DNA from: Hemicentrotus pulcherrimus
Lineage: Eukaryota; Echinodermata; Echinoidea; Camarodonta; Strongylocentrotidae
Length of the DNA stretch: 64,000 bases
Reading direction: 5' to 3'
NCBI GenBank assembly: GCA_003118195.1
Contig: BEXV01000134.1
Span: 164,931 to 228,930 of the forward strand
Under the pieces are notes generated by a model. That model ran no database searches. It was not told where the DNA came from and saw only the letters and a program-made list of their open reading frames with translations. Position numbers and translations under genes: made by a program. Shown piece after piece: positions 11,222-23,324 of this stretch; within the stretch, counting starts at the first letter, position 1, and the number at the start of each line of letters is the position of its first letter.

Positions 11222-11709
11222 TTATTTTCCTTTAGGAATTAAAGTGATCATTACTAATTTTTGTGACTGCGACAATTCTCCTGTAAAATAAGCAAAGTTC
11301 AAAGATCTGATCATGAACGTTTTAAGATATTGCCAAAAGAAACGAAAAAATTCAACTGTGAAGCCATCTTGACCAGGGGATTTATTATTTTTCATACTTT
11401 TTAGCATTAAACAAACCTCACTTTCACTCAAAGGACCTTCTAATAATTTGGACAATTCTGGAGTTAACTTAGGGATATCCGGATAGCTTAATAATGTGTC
11501 TATATCTACCTCTTCAGTGTCTTTCGCCTTATATAAGTTTGAATAAAATTTAAAGATTTCGTTAGATATACCATCTTGTCCACTAATAACTTCTCCATTT
11601 TCTGTTGACAATTGCCGTATTTCTTTATTTACTTTATTCTGTTTTTCCAAGTTTAAAAAATATTTTGATGACCTTTCTCCTAGCTCCATCCATTGGATTC
11701 TAGATCTCA
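11222..11709 (-). pseudogene. LINE ORF2, upstream fragment (linker and start of reverse transcriptase)
   Basis: About 162 codons read toward the reverse transcriptase. The start has the RIQWMELGERSSKYF motif found between the endonuclease and the RT of L1-type ORF2 proteins. NNKSPGQDGFTVEFFRFFW (residues 108-126) and ITLIPK (155-160) are RT motifs. The frame stops at TAA just after IPKGK. Moving by one base after IPK gives KENKPRHLLKNWRPISLLN, which continues into the frame of the larger fragment, so a single-base insertion in the A/G run near 11221-11233 is the lesion. The apparent initiator ATG at 11710 is created by the junction with the target-site duplication and is not a genuine start. 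Confidence 0.92.
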
Positions 11710-11724
11710 TTAAGGCGTTTTATT
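11710..11724. repeat. Target-site duplication, right copy
   Basis: Exact match of TTAAGGCGTTTTATT at 8750-8764. It marks the truncated 5' side of the minus-strand LINE. Confidence 0.9.
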
Positions 11725-11870
11725 ACTAGCAAAGAAAAGCAACACCGTTCTTCTTACGCATACAAAATATGCTTTCCTCATGTCTTTAGCAATTACTTGC
11801 TTGAATATTAGGAAATTTGTTCCCTAATTTCTTTTCTTTCGCGGGCCTCGCATTGTCCCAATCACAGGCC

Positions 11871-12007
11871 GGCACTTATGTCCTTTGAAAAGATATTAAT
11901 CCACATTTGCCACTCTCCGGGTAAAAATGGGTACCTGTTTATTGCTGCATGGAGTATTAGTAATTGCAGGGCCCTCATGAAGCTGATGATGCTTACCTGC
12001 CTGGGAA
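11871..12007 (+). repeat. SINE body fragment (headless)
   Basis: The order GGCACTTATGTCCTTTG, AAGATATTAATCC and AAAAATGGGTACCTG matches the body of the tRNA-SINE at 51.4 kb, which has GACAAGATGTTACGCC and GAATGCGTACCTGG in the same order. The tRNA-like head with box A and box B is missing, so this is a 5'-truncated or eroded copy. Confidence 0.55.
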
Positions 12008-12096
12008 AACAAAAGTCTTATCTTATTTTCCCTTCTTTTTTTCCTCATACGAGGCACTTTATTACTTTATTTCATTTTAACAACATTACATTAAAG

Positions 12097-12231
12097 TTTG
12101 ATTACAATATACTCTATATACAAAATCGACAGATAATAAAATAAAATCATTATTTTCATACAGATTATTGCATTATGATTGTTGTGAAAACAAGAGAAAA
12201 AATATGCCATTTTTTGTTTCTGCTTGATAAG
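12097..12231 (+). repeat. Direct repeat, copy B (flanks the LINE and SINE on the right)
   Basis: Similar along its length to 8442-8570, same orientation. The two copies lie about 3.65 kb apart and bracket the LINE and the SINE fragment. They are too diverged to be LTRs of a recent element, and no primer-binding site or gag/pol lies between them. Confidence 0.75.
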
Positions 12232-12259
12232 ATCCATCTCATTCGTAAAAGATATTAAC

Positions 12260-12415
12260 CTTTGACATTTTTGGTCCTGATTCGGAATTATATAATTAGT
12301 TTTTAAAAGTGCTTTGACATTTTTGGTCCTGATTCGGAATTATATAATTAGTTTTTAAAAGTGCTTTGACATTTTTGGTCCTGATTCGGAATAATATAAT
12401 TAGTTTTTTAAAGTG
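12260..12415 (+). repeat. 52-bp tandem repeat, three units
   Basis: Units start at 12260, 12312 and 12364 with CTTTGACATTTTTGGTCCTG. Units 1 and 2 are identical, or nearly so, over 52 bp; unit 3 has two or three changes near its end. The near-identity means recent expansion. It is not coding: 52 is not a multiple of three and the sequence is AT-rich. Confidence 0.95.
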
Positions 12416-15400
12416 TGGTGGTGAAAATGTGATGTGTATACAAAAGTAAAAAATGTAATTTTACACGATAGCGTATAAAGGGCGCGTTGTAATTATTTCA
12501 GACAATACTATTATTAACAAAGAAGTGAGCTTTGTCTGCAGGTGGGTAGCGATACAAAACATTTTGCTATGTCGGGCAAGCCTATGGATGACGCAACAAA
12601 AGAATACCACATTGATACGCATTGTAACCATGTTCATGATGTTAGTTTGACTGTGTGAATATCACTCACAAAGATCAAGAAGAAGAAATAAAGGTTTACA
12701 CCACGCCCGGAATTATTTCTTTTTCAGAATTATATTTGTTTAAATGGCCGCATTAATTTGACCGTCTGGAATCATCTGTTCCTGCAAGGGGGATAAGGTG
12801 GGAACACTAGGGGAAAACCCTAAGTTCAAAACATACCTCCTCACACATAGATACATGCATGGATTTCTTATTAGGTCCATGATACATGACTTATATGCGA
12901 TTGTTTTGTGACGTTTCCTTTATACAACATGTTACGATGCACACTCGGTTACAAAACACTAGGGATAAATATTGGATAGGACCTATGCATAAACAGCCAG
13001 CAGCAAAATTAATTTCAATGTATTTTCTTCATCAGATGAACAATGGAAACGCCCCCATAAATGATTACATGATGTTACATCATGAACACGTACATGAAGG
13101 ATAGCATTACAATCACCCAGGGGAGAGTCAGGCTAGGGAGATGTTTCCCTGGTCATGCTATTTCAATGGCAGATCAAATACAATTTCCCTGGGGCGCAGG
13201 TCCTTAATTTTCTTTACAAGCAACACAAAAAGTATCGAATCTCAGTTTAGAGAAGAGCTGGAGAAGAAAAAAGAACAAAGCAAACTCCAAGTGATACGGA
13301 GGGTGGGGATAAACCTATGTATCAAGTAGTATCACTTTATAACCGGAGGACGTGCCCGCGGCCGATCTATCCATCTTGCATAAATAGATGGGCTAGTGCA
13401 TATATTTCATCATTAATTGTTTGGTTTTGTTTGCTTATGTGTTTGTTAGTTTCTTTAGCTTTCTTCATGTATGGAATCAAATTATAGTATCACTTCAGCT
13501 GCAGACTTATATTAAGGTTATGTTACAACAATTATTTAAATCTATTGATTACGTGTATGTCTAAACTGCTAACAGTTTCGCAACCAAAGCACCGCACAAA
13601 GTACAAAGATGTTCTATTTAAGAGGCCGGTACTCACCTGGAAGAAGAAGACCCTTTTATCTTGTCATACAAAATCAAAGTGTGTAAACTGTTATCAACGT
13701 CTTGTATTAAACGCTATAGGCCTATAAAAAAATAGGAGGGTAAGAATAAGAACATAGCGAGTTAAGGTATTCTATCAAAATATTTATTATTATAATGATA
13801 GTATTTGATTTGATTTTTATTTCAGCATTTTTCCAATTATAATAAAGAACATATACACGTAAAGTATAATAAAAAATATACATACAATGATAAATTCATG
13901 TCAAAATGTTTTTTGTTTTGTTTTTACATAATTATGTACATATAATAACGAAACTTAATATTTCTATAACATATTATGATAAATTTAAAGTATTATCCAA
14001 ACTATCAGTTGAAAAAGTGCAGGAGACCGCAATCATAAGCGAATTAAGCTTGACTAGGAAGGCGGCCTCAAAAAGAACAAATAATAATTTTAAGGTAAAA
14101 CTTAAAATGAAAAAGTGTTTAAACGTTTTTTGTATATGAGTTTGTGAGTGTGCTGTGCGAGTGTGTACTGTGTGTGTGTAAGCGTAATAATAGCTCGTAC
14201 TTGTCACGTGGTAAGTGATCAAGGCGAAACGTTGGTGCGTTCGGAAAAGTTGGGTGGAAGGGGTGGCTACAACATTCGCCAGTAATCAACAGTTTCATAT
14301 TGACTTCGAAATACAATACAGCAATGTCCATGATAAAATGTCTAGCTGAAAGGCGCACAATCAACATTGCACCTGTTCAATTCATAGGCTCTCCCAAATA
14401 TTTCCCTGTTTGATATCGACCTATTGTGAATTCCACATGGCCTCCTGTTCAGAGTCCTCATGCTTGGCATCAATATTTCAGCGTGCTCTTTTAATCCAGT
14501 ACACACACGGGAGAAGATCATTGAAGATTATTGTTTGAAGTGAAAAACATGAACACAATTAAACCTAATAAACTACACCAGCAAAGCCATACGAAAAAAA
14601 CGAGGTCTTCCCGTAACCATGGAAACCACGACGCTATATCTTCACCCAGGGTAACTTATTATCGTAATAGTTGAATTTCAACGAAACAAAGTCGTATATG
14701 TATATTTGTAGTGGCCTTCTTTCTGTTCCCCTCCCACACTCGTTACACGCTGTTTTGCTAAAGCATACGTGGTGTGTGTCGCTAAAGTATACGTGGTGTG
14801 TGTGTAACGTGTGTTAAAAGTTAAAGATAATACATTTTTCTCACATTTTAAAATTTATTTTCTTGGTTTTAACGGGTGGAAAGAAGCGCCGTGTTTTACC
14901 ATGTACCTACTGCGAATGGTTATACAGGTTATTAATGCAACCACTGTCTCTAAGATGATACAGAATTGTAATACTGCAGAGAGTCTCGTTTAATTTTAGA
15001 GCTACTGAAATAATGAAGTGGTTGATCTTTCACACAGACTTCAGAGGTTGCTAACAGAAATTATCTCGAACAAAAAAAAAACGTTCGGAGAGAAACAAAA
15101 ATTGTCTGAAATATCCTATGATGGATATATTACAAGCGCTTTGAAAAGTCACTCTGAGTTGAATTGCGCCATACAGAAACTTATAATGTTATTAAAACCT
15201 TCCTATGTGTGAGGCATGCACCACTAACGCCGGTGTATTCTCGACAAATACCATTAACATATTTAACAATTTAAAGGTCATTTAGACTGTTATACAGATA
15301 CCTATTTTGGCGAAAAACGATATACCTAAAAGTCTAATTTCGTGTGCTTTGTTTATGCTTATATTATGCATTCATTTATTATTCAAACAAATAATTAGTC

Positions 15401-15980
15401 TGTCATCAACAACCTTCTATTTTTATTCCGCTTATGATGTAAATCTCACTAATGTGTTTGAATGAAAGTCGTCATGTGGGGGCGTCTACGCCGACATACT
15501 TCGTCGACATTTTTAACCCACTAATGGATGATGGGTCTAAGTCAATATTGTATGCCTTCAGCAAATATGTCTTTGTCATTTCAAGTCAATACATGCCACA
15601 TTATCGTTGCGAGAAAAAAAAAAGTTAATGTGGACTACATAATGAATAGGCGCATTAGCATTCAAAATGATGTTCGGCCGATTTAGTATTTACAATGAGG
15701 CTATAATTTACCAGATCGACATCCTACATAATTTATATAAAAAGCTTTTCTACTCTTTCATTTTGTTTCTTTTCGATCGCATTTATCGTAAATTCACTTC
15801 TCTTCTTTTTCCTTTTCAGATGAGAATGCTCCACTTTCAACACGTCCAAATAATATGTTGACGAAAACATTTAGAATTCTTAAATATGTTATAGTGCGTA
15901 TGAATAGCAAGAGATTTTCCCTAAAAATGGGGAGGCTGTAGGTTACGTGCAACTTGATTGTAGATTATGCCAGCATACTT
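12416..15980. other. No gene seen
   Basis: About 3.5 kb of AT-rich sequence with short open frames only. At 14757-14803 a 24-bp stretch (GCTAAAGYATACGTGGTGTGTGT) is present twice in tandem. A GT-rich tract occurs near 14148-14190. No splice-bracketed coding exon is convincing. Confidence 0.45.
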
Positions 15981-16113
15981 TCTCATTCTCTCTCTCTCTC
16001 TCTCTTTCTCACACACGCACACACACACACACACACACTCTCTCTCTCTCTCTCTCTCTCCTGTCTCATTCTCTCCTTCTCCTTCTCCGACTCTCTCTCT
16101 CTCCCTCCCTCTT
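15981..16113 (+). repeat. Compound microsatellite (CT)n(AC)n(CT)n
   Basis: A CT run (about 15981-16010) passes into AC (about 16009-16037) and back into CT (16038-16060), with imperfect CT to 16113. Open frames on both strands here encode only repeating dipeptides and are rejected as genes. Confidence 0.95.
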
Positions 16114-16599
16114 GTGGCTAGGATAATACTCCAGGCACTGTGTTGGGTAATTCTTTGGGGGGGGGGGGTGGTAACGTTGTATTTTGTCATGTCCAAATTG
16201 TTCTAAAAAAAAAATGAATTTCCCGTCCGGACTTTTTGAAAAAAAAAGAGGAGGCAGAGCATTACTTTTTATTATTTTTCAACTTTTTGCTATTTTTTCC
16301 CAAGATGGCCGCCATATTAAGCTGGCCAAGGTGTTATTCACAGAAATTGTGCTATTTGAGTATACTGATGTAATGTATGACAAAACAATTTTTTGTAGCG
16401 TTTGAGTTACAAAATTAAGTGAAACACTTACATGTGTTTAGCTTGCATTAGCTATAACAGCTATTTATACAAAATGTACATTACATCCTTTTTTGTGTAG
16501 CTTCGTTTATGTTCCTTTTCTTTTGAATAGTAAATTGTTTAAAACAGGCGGTGGGCAAAAAGAAGGCGGGCGGGGGCTAGAAACTCGTTTTCTTTTGTT
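16114..16599. other. No gene seen
   Basis: It includes a poly(G) run at about 16158-16167 and AT-rich sequence. Open frames are short and without motif. Confidence 0.5.
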
Positions 16600-16745
16600 A
16601 TTTTGCCTAATCTGGTACCTTTTAAACATATATAATTATATTCCTTAAGTCAGCCACTTATAAGGGTCAATGTATAATTCTATATGTATGTATTTAATTT
16701 CTTTAATTGATGTGGTGAAATAAAATTGAATTGATCGACTTGATC
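16600..16745 (+). repeat. LINE 3'-tail-like segment
   Basis: AT-rich sequence ends GTGGTGAAATAAAATTGAATTGATC. A polyadenylation-like AATAAA followed by a short TTGAAT reiteration is typical of CR1/L2- or RTE-type LINE 3' ends in marine invertebrates. There is no coding part and no target duplication I can identify, so the call is tentative. Confidence 0.3.
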
Positions 16746-17619
16746 AGTTCCTCTGAAGACGTTTTGTGAATAGCTGAAGTCAGTATTATAACCAGAGCAC
16801 TCTTTTTTTTCTCATAAGAGTACTATGCAACATACCCAACCAAAACATCAGTGGAAAAACGCCTTGGGTTAATACGCCCACCTAATGGAAAATAAATTAG
16901 AACAAGATTGCCCCGCTTACGCATTAACTCTGTAAGATTGTTATTGTTAATATTATCTTTAAGCTATCCTGCAAGCTGCACGTCCTACATATCAAAGCAT
17001 TATGAGGGTTTAGGAACACTTACACGAGGCCAGTTAGTTACTGGGTTCAGGAATTTGCAAACGTTTATCCTAAAGAGAATTCAACGATAGGCGACTTATA
17101 ATGAAAGAAGTTACTCCTTTAATGAAACAAAAACCGGAGAAGAGAAAGCAGACGAACCGATTGATTCACAGACGGGTCGATGCCCGGTAACGTACCCATC
17201 TCCAATCAAAACACGTTCACATGTCTGAAACATTTTCCCCCAAAAAACACCTGTTGCATATGCTTGTGCTTAGCGGCGGAATGAACTTCGTGTGCGAATA
17301 GGAGAAACACCGCACCAGCATGAGAAAAGCACTTTGCGCCCATGGGAACGCTGTACCAACCAACAATCACGCAGCGCACGCACTAAAGAAGCATTTTCTT
17401 CAGTTTTGTCCGCACGATGACATACATCAAGAATTTGTACGATAAACGGCGTGCACGTGTTCAAAGCGTCATTTAGCGCTACTAACCTCACGCAGCTAGC
17501 TCGAGTATTAGCCGACTATACGAACTGCTAATAACTGAAAGCATTATATTCATATCTACCTGAGATAGTGACATAAGTGCATATAGATGGTGATCTGACA
17601 ATACTTGATACTTCGTCTT
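16746..17619. other. No gene seen; locally GC-richer patch
   Basis: Around 17265-17520 the sequence is clearly richer in GC and CpG than its neighbours. A 73-codon minus-strand frame lies there (17491 down to 17270) without any motif that I recognise. It could be an eroded transposon or exon; the data do not decide. Confidence 0.35.
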
Positions 17620-17760
17620 TAAAAGACATTATTCTCTCTGCTGTGTGTCAGTTTGCTTCTCAATCTACCTTGGCATTGTCTCCGGAGGATTCTGAGAGCT
17701 CAAACTTGACGGAACTTTGACGAATATTTCGGTTGTTTGACGGAACTTCGCTTTTTTGCG
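17620..17760 (+). other. Candidate 5' noncoding exon ending at a strong splice donor
   Basis: The stretch ends TTTTTTGCG followed by GTAAGTCG (donor at 17761). A TCAGTTT sequence at about 17648, which fits an initiator element, follows a pyrimidine-rich stretch. The twice-repeated TTGACGGAACTT occurs at about 17706 and 17737. This could be the capped first exon of a plus-strand gene, but there is no ATG and no partner exon that I can point to. A consensus donor can occur by chance. Confidence 0.2.
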
Positions 17761-17766
17761 GTAAGT

Positions 17767-20700
17767 CGCATTCAAAATGTATAGTCCTCGTGAACTTATG
17801 ATGCTGTTATGCATCTTTTGTTTACTGTTAGAATCTAGGATACATTACAAATTTTTTTTGAAATACATTATACTTTCGTAATCTTGGAACATTTTCTTTG
17901 ATAATTATTCATGGTAATTTAATAGAATTTTTATTTTCTTTCTCCTTTCTTTCTTTTGTTCTCTTTCTCTCTCTCTCTTCTTAGAAAATATGAATCTGAG
18001 TTAAGAATTCTTCTGGATGAGCCTGAAAGTAATTCCATGTAGGCAGCAAATTAGAAAATGNAAAAAAAAAGATAAATATAGCTATGATGCTCGATTATTT
18101 TTCATTTCCCTTTCCTTATCACCGAATTCAATTATGATCTTCTAAAGATGTTTTCTTTAGAACTGGAATAGATTTACATAATTTTGGATCCTGCTAGGGA
18201 TTAAATCACTCCATTCATTTACAGTTTTCATTTGTAGCCAAACTTGATTATTTTATCAATAGTTGAAACAGCTTTTTCGAATACACTGTAATATCGGACA
18301 CAGTGGCATTGATTTTTCCAGTTGTTACGTATCTTTGTAATACATGTTCAAGCACAATGTGTCCGCTATTAGCATATTATGATAAAGCCGTACAAATTAT
18401 ATAAGTTATACAAATTATACGTATCTTAATACATATCTCAAAGATAAAACTTTACTCGTGGATGATGGTTTGTATACCAAATAGAGTCCATACACGCATA
18501 ACACGTGTTAATAGTATTGATGCAATACTTAATGCTCCATGATACATCACTATAGATCTTAGAAACACAAGGTCACAATCAAGATTCGACATGTATCAGG
18601 CAGAATTATTGAAATATGAGAAGGAATGTATTTTCTACGTAGAAGAAGAGGGTGACAAATGGAAAGACGGTTCTGTTACTCTGGATAAGGTTGTATTACA
18701 TATTTGCCACTCATGCAATTTACGATGGGGTGCATTGTTACATCTAGACCCACAAGCCGTTGAATTATCGCTGACATACATACACACAAAATGCATACAA
18801 AATGCATAGAAGAAAAGTGTACCTGATATTTTTGTCTCCAAATATTCGTATCGTCTGGACATGTAAGTCATCTGCTTATCTTGATCAAGATTACCCTTCG
18901 TCATTTCACAATTCACCCATCTCCATTTTTTACGTGCTCACACAATTATTATAAAATGCATTTCTTTAAGAGTGAAAATTGGTAAATTGAAAATGTTCCT
19001 GCCTTTCAAATCCTCATTTCTATTTTACTACACACACCCTCGATTTGGAATCATACCAACATGTATATTCGAGTCATGTTAATATTGTTCCCTATTTTCA
19101 ATTCCATGTTGAAATGTTTTATGCAAAATATATTTTCCTCTAAGTATAACAACTCTGATTTTTACTATGACGACGGCCTGTTAGAGTTATACCACAATAC
19201 TAACGCTAATACTCTTAACGTTTGGAGATACATAATTCTCCTTCTCTTTTCCTCTCTTCTTGTTTTTCCCTACGTCTAAAAATACCCTTTAGTCGAATCG
19301 AGCTCCGCTAAAACCCCACTCGAATATCACACATACTAAACTGTTTTCAACAATGCGCGATTTAAGCTAATGTTCGGTCATTGGCGTTTGCCCAATTTAC
19401 ACGTGATAAATAGAACTTATTAATTGCGTTAGCCGTTCAAATCCGATAACAGTGTAATTATATTAGCCTATGTACGCACCTTAACTTGTGCCGCTATTTC
19501 GATTGAAATATTGGTATTTCATCTGTATTAATTTCCTGGCATAGAAATCTTGATGCGTCTTTGCAGAACAAAATCGACATGTTTTAGTATTGAGGTGCAG
19601 TTTATGAACGTAATTCGTGCGTATCAAAATGTGACTTCTATCTCTTATACATTTTCTCTGCGCAGAGCTTGACCAAATACAATTTATATGACCTCCTGAA
19701 AATGAAAATTGCAACTTAAAAAGGATAAATGTATGCGGTCACATCATTTACAAGATTAACTTGCTTCAAACTGTACACTCACTTACTCAAACATATTTGG
19801 GACCTAATTCGACGGAAATAGTTTCGACACCCAATTAACTATTCCACCACAGTGAACGGAATTGTTTCCATTTTTTTCCCCCAGAAACAGTTATTGATAT
19901 ACACTTTTCATCTTTAAAATGTCTCACAATTATTCAGCAAAGTTGGTATGTATGTATTACGTATGTGTTACGTACTTTGTTCGCACTTAAAGCACTGTAA
20001 AATGTAAATATAACGCATCGATAAATCCAGTTATCTCACTTTCTAAAAGGACTTTCACAATAGTAAAGCTATCATGGGGTTACAAAGTTTATCATCAATA
20101 GGCAATTTTCGTTTACGTTTCTTTTGTTAAGTGCCAACTTATTTTTAAAACTATTTTATTCACCTGTTACAAATAATTGATTTTCAATAATCAGAATGCA
20201 AATTGCATGCATTCATTGTTGATTGTTTGTCCTACCTAACAAAACAGAATTAAACATTATCAAAAAGTTATCTTTTATTCTAATTTAGAAACTGAAAATA
20301 TAATTTTGCTGCATCATAATCTGTATTTTGAAGTCCTCGAATACTATGTCTGGTCAGAGAAAACGAGCCCTAATGCGATATGGAGAAGTGTTTCATCCAT
20401 CCGACCCTCACCCCGGAACAAAAAAAAAAAAAATACAGAATTCTTTTGATGTATACAACAAAATGAAAGTTGACGTCAGTTATTGATCTAAAAATGTTCC
20501 ACTAATTGACCCTTTTGGCATAGCATCGGCAAGAAACTTGCGCATTTTTAAAAACAACTACTCGGCTAGTTTTCAATGCCCCCATTTATACCATATCTTT
20601 ATCGACTGTTTACCATCGTCTCATACTACGCCTACAGACTAATATACTAAATGGATTGCAGCTCAGGGTTAGTATGTTATGGTAATCAGAAGGAATGATT

Positions 20701-20830
20701 AGCTTTCTTTAACCGAAGGACTTTTTGTGTTGTATGTGATGCAAATAAAACTTAGCGAAAAAGCATGAGTAGCTATAGGTAAGATAAAGAAGGAGAGGGA
20801 TACTAGCAGACAGACACGAAATACACATAC
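17767..20830. other. No gene seen
   Basis: AT-rich sequence with an ambiguous base at 18061 and a poly(A) run at about 20420. The open frame at 18591-18809 (72 codons, begins MYQAELLKYEKECIFYVEEE) has ordinary-looking composition but no recognised family or splice context. Confidence 0.4.
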
Positions 20831-20944
20831 AGAGAGAGAGAGAGACGGAAAGAGAGAGAAACAGAGAGAGGGAGAAACAGAGAGAGAGTGTGTGTGTGTG
20901 TGTGTGTGTGATGTTTGTGTGTGTGTGTGTGTGGAGGGGGGGGG
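20831..20944 (+). repeat. Compound microsatellite (AG)n(TG)n
   Basis: An interrupted AG tract (20831-20888) passes into two TG tracts (20888-20932) and a G run (about 20936-20944). The minus-strand frames across it encode only His/Thr and Ser/Leu reiterations. Confidence 0.95.
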
Positions 20945-22899
20945 CTGGGGTAGGGAGAGGGAAATACACAGACAATTTTAGACACGTAGAGACACCCATG
21001 AATACATAATGACATATATAATACTTTCAAATAACATGAAATTGTGAAAAAAAAACACAACACCTAAGGACTACACATAATTATGACAAAGAAATAAGCC
21101 CTTTCCCGAAGTGATTTTTGGGGGATAACGATACAAGATTATGAGTAAAATTTACTGTTTTCAGTCTTTAAAAAATATATGTATGTAAAAAATACATATA
21201 TATATNATTTTGTTAAATAATAAAAGATTCGATTCTTCAGAGGTCTAAGATTCCATGCAGATTCGGAGGTCGATAAGTTTTAATATTATTTAGTGATTCA
21301 GTATAATATCAAAAATTGTGTAAATCAAGTTTCTTCTAATGAATAATGAATCAAAATTACACACAAAATGTCACTATTACGTCAATAATTAAAGAATAAC
21401 ATGTTTGAATTTGAAGATCCCAGATGTACATGTATCTTTTAATAGGTCTCACGTTTTTTTCTTTATTTCCGAAGGATACAACTTGATTGGCCAACAAAAG
21501 ATATCAATTTGGTTGCATAAACACAAGAACGAAATGAAACATTCATCCACCTGTTGCCCCCTTCTCCCATTCTGTCGATACCCCCTCTGAGGTTGGACCT
21601 CACTATGCCACTGCTTCTGATCATTCCAATCCATTGAGTGAGACGCCATTTCATCGGTGTGACTCCAATAGAAGGACTATAAAAGGGGTATAATTTCGGT
21701 GGTAGAGCAGTCATGTAAAACCAACCAACCAACCTTCAATTCATTGTTGTTCTTCTTTTCCAAACATCCCCTACTCTTCCTATGCCTGCCATTCCTTCAT
21801 CTCCCCGATTCCATAGCAATTCTACTATCTTTTAAAAAATCAGCCTCTTAACTTTAAGCCTTATATTTTTACCTATGACGTCCACTTGGATATTTAGATG
21901 GTGCCGTTGATTGTGTTCGAATACTGTTACCCTGGTTATTCATGAGTATTTGTGACGTTGGTGGTGCGACCTTGTAGCTATTGTGCTATATATGCGATTG
22001 GGTAGTTTTCCTTTCTTTTTCGTTTAAGACAACCCCGCTAGAATAATAACGCTTCACATTTCGTAAAATACTTTTCTCCCATAAGTACAATACGACCTTC
22101 CTTCTTTTAAATTAGATCTAGTGAGTATGCCTAGACGAACCAATATTTGTTTTAATTCTTGCGTATAACTCACATTTTTTTAGAATGCCAAAATGTACAA
22201 TCATTTCGTGAAAAAAAGAGGTATGAACCTCCCAAAATTGAAACATTAAAAAAGGAGATAAAAATGCACTTAATAACATGCAAAAAATTTTATGGAATCC
22301 AAATGGAGGAAAGGGTTGAGGTACAACCCAAATCATTTTTCGATTTCCACCAGCTTGAACAGATCCAGTTATACGCATAGATTGGCCAGCTCGGCTTCAG
22401 TTGGACACACTCCGATGCCCATTCTTTCCTGTGTGTTTGCCTATCATCAACATGCACCTGAGTCCAACTAAACACGATTTTATACATATATTTTCTTCCT
22501 ACGAGTTTCTCAGTTCAGGTAGAAGATTAAGGCCACTGCAATGTAGGACACAGCGATTTACAAACACATTCGTTCCGTATTCAATCACGGCGTGTTACCA
22601 AATATAACACGTTTTGTTATGCTGCATTTATGTGGTTTTAAAAAAAAATAATAATATTCGTTAGGAATGACTAGCATATATATTTTATGGAAGTAATAAT
22701 TACGATGTGGAACACGTTTATCATTTGCTCATATAATTCAGTTTTTTTTCTTCAATTCAACAGGTATACTCCTATTTACTTCAAATAAGTTTAACAGCTT
22801 AATTTTCTTTGAGTGGTCAATAATTTGTATCTATGAATATGCATAAGGACATGTAAATAACGTAACTTATAGAAACGAATCAAGCCATAACCGAACGAA
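20945..22899. other. No gene seen
   Basis: AT-rich, with an ambiguous base at 21206. Opposite-strand open frames at 21405-21732 and 22118-22487 overlap each other and show no motif. Confidence 0.45.
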
Positions 22900-23065
22900 A
22901 AGTATTATGTATGACTTTTATTTTATCTTCACCAAAATGTATCCATGTTTCGTGTTATTAATTCTGTGCTTTGTAAGTTTTGTCTGAGCCTTTATTTTAC
23001 ATGTAAAAGAAACAAATATCCATGTTGAATGTACGTCGGACAAATATATATTGAATTGAATTAAA
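22900..23065 (+). repeat. LINE 3'-tail-like segment
   Basis: The stretch ends GTACGTCGGACAAATATATA and then TTGAATTGAATTAAATGG. The TTGAA reiteration and AT-rich run-up resemble the 3' end of a CR1/L2-type LINE, as at 16600-16745. No coding remnant is visible. Confidence 0.35.
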
Positions 23066-23320
23066 TGGCTCTGTGCAAAAGCTCATAAAAGGACGACGCC
23101 TTCGCAGGAAAGCAAATTGATTACATTTCGAAACTAGTAACGATGTAACACTAGATGGAAAAATAGATTGATTTTAATAGGATAAAAGAAAGAGAGTGAA
23201 TGAGTGAGTGTGAGGAAGATAAAGAGAGAGACACAGATAACGACAAATGGTTAAAAGATACACCCAATCGTTCAGGCCTTTGCCCCCCCCCCCGTCACCG
23301 ACTATCAGACCAATCTTAGA
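23066..23320. other. No gene seen
   Basis: A purine-rich stretch (about 23185-23235) and a poly(C) run (about 23283-23293) precede the MITE. Confidence 0.5.
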
Positions 23321-23324
23321 TTAA

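Larger units (their letters stand above)
8765..11709 (-). mobile_element. 5'-truncated L1/Tx1-like LINE retrotransposon
   Basis: This is a non-LTR retrotransposon copy of about 2.95 kb on the minus strand. Its 3' end is a poly(A) tail (T-run at 8767-8776), preceded by about 235 bp of noncoding 3' sequence (8777-9012). A 15-bp exact target-site duplication flanks it. The coding part covers the reverse transcriptase and the C-terminal region of ORF2. The apurinic endonuclease domain and all of ORF1 are missing, so the element was 5'-truncated on insertion, which is usual for LINEs. One frameshift (about 11221) interrupts an otherwise stop-free frame of roughly 890 codons, so the copy looks young. 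The L1/Tx1 clade call rests on the NNKSPGQDG, YADD and C-terminal zinc-finger style. Confidence 0.93.

Noticed and set aside
8442..12231. An LTR retrotransposon with these direct repeats as LTRs
   Set aside because: The repeats are short and diverged, lack a visible TG...CA structure, and the enclosed coding sequence is a non-LTR LINE with its own target duplication.
12260..12415. CRISPR array
   Set aside because: The 52-bp units are contiguous without unique spacers, and this is animal-type DNA. The same holds for the 34-bp and 14-bp arrays.
15921..16206. Open frames on both strands rich in His/Thr or Arg/Glu
   Set aside because: They are translations of the (CT)n(AC)n microsatellite. The same applies at 20709-21063, 28600-28851, 46157-46448, 58192-58392 and 63447-63923.
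17110..17130. Another end of the AGGAG-type TTAA MITE (ACTCCTTTAA)
   Set aside because: Only ten bases match and the adjacent sequence does not resemble the subterminal region of the two real copies.
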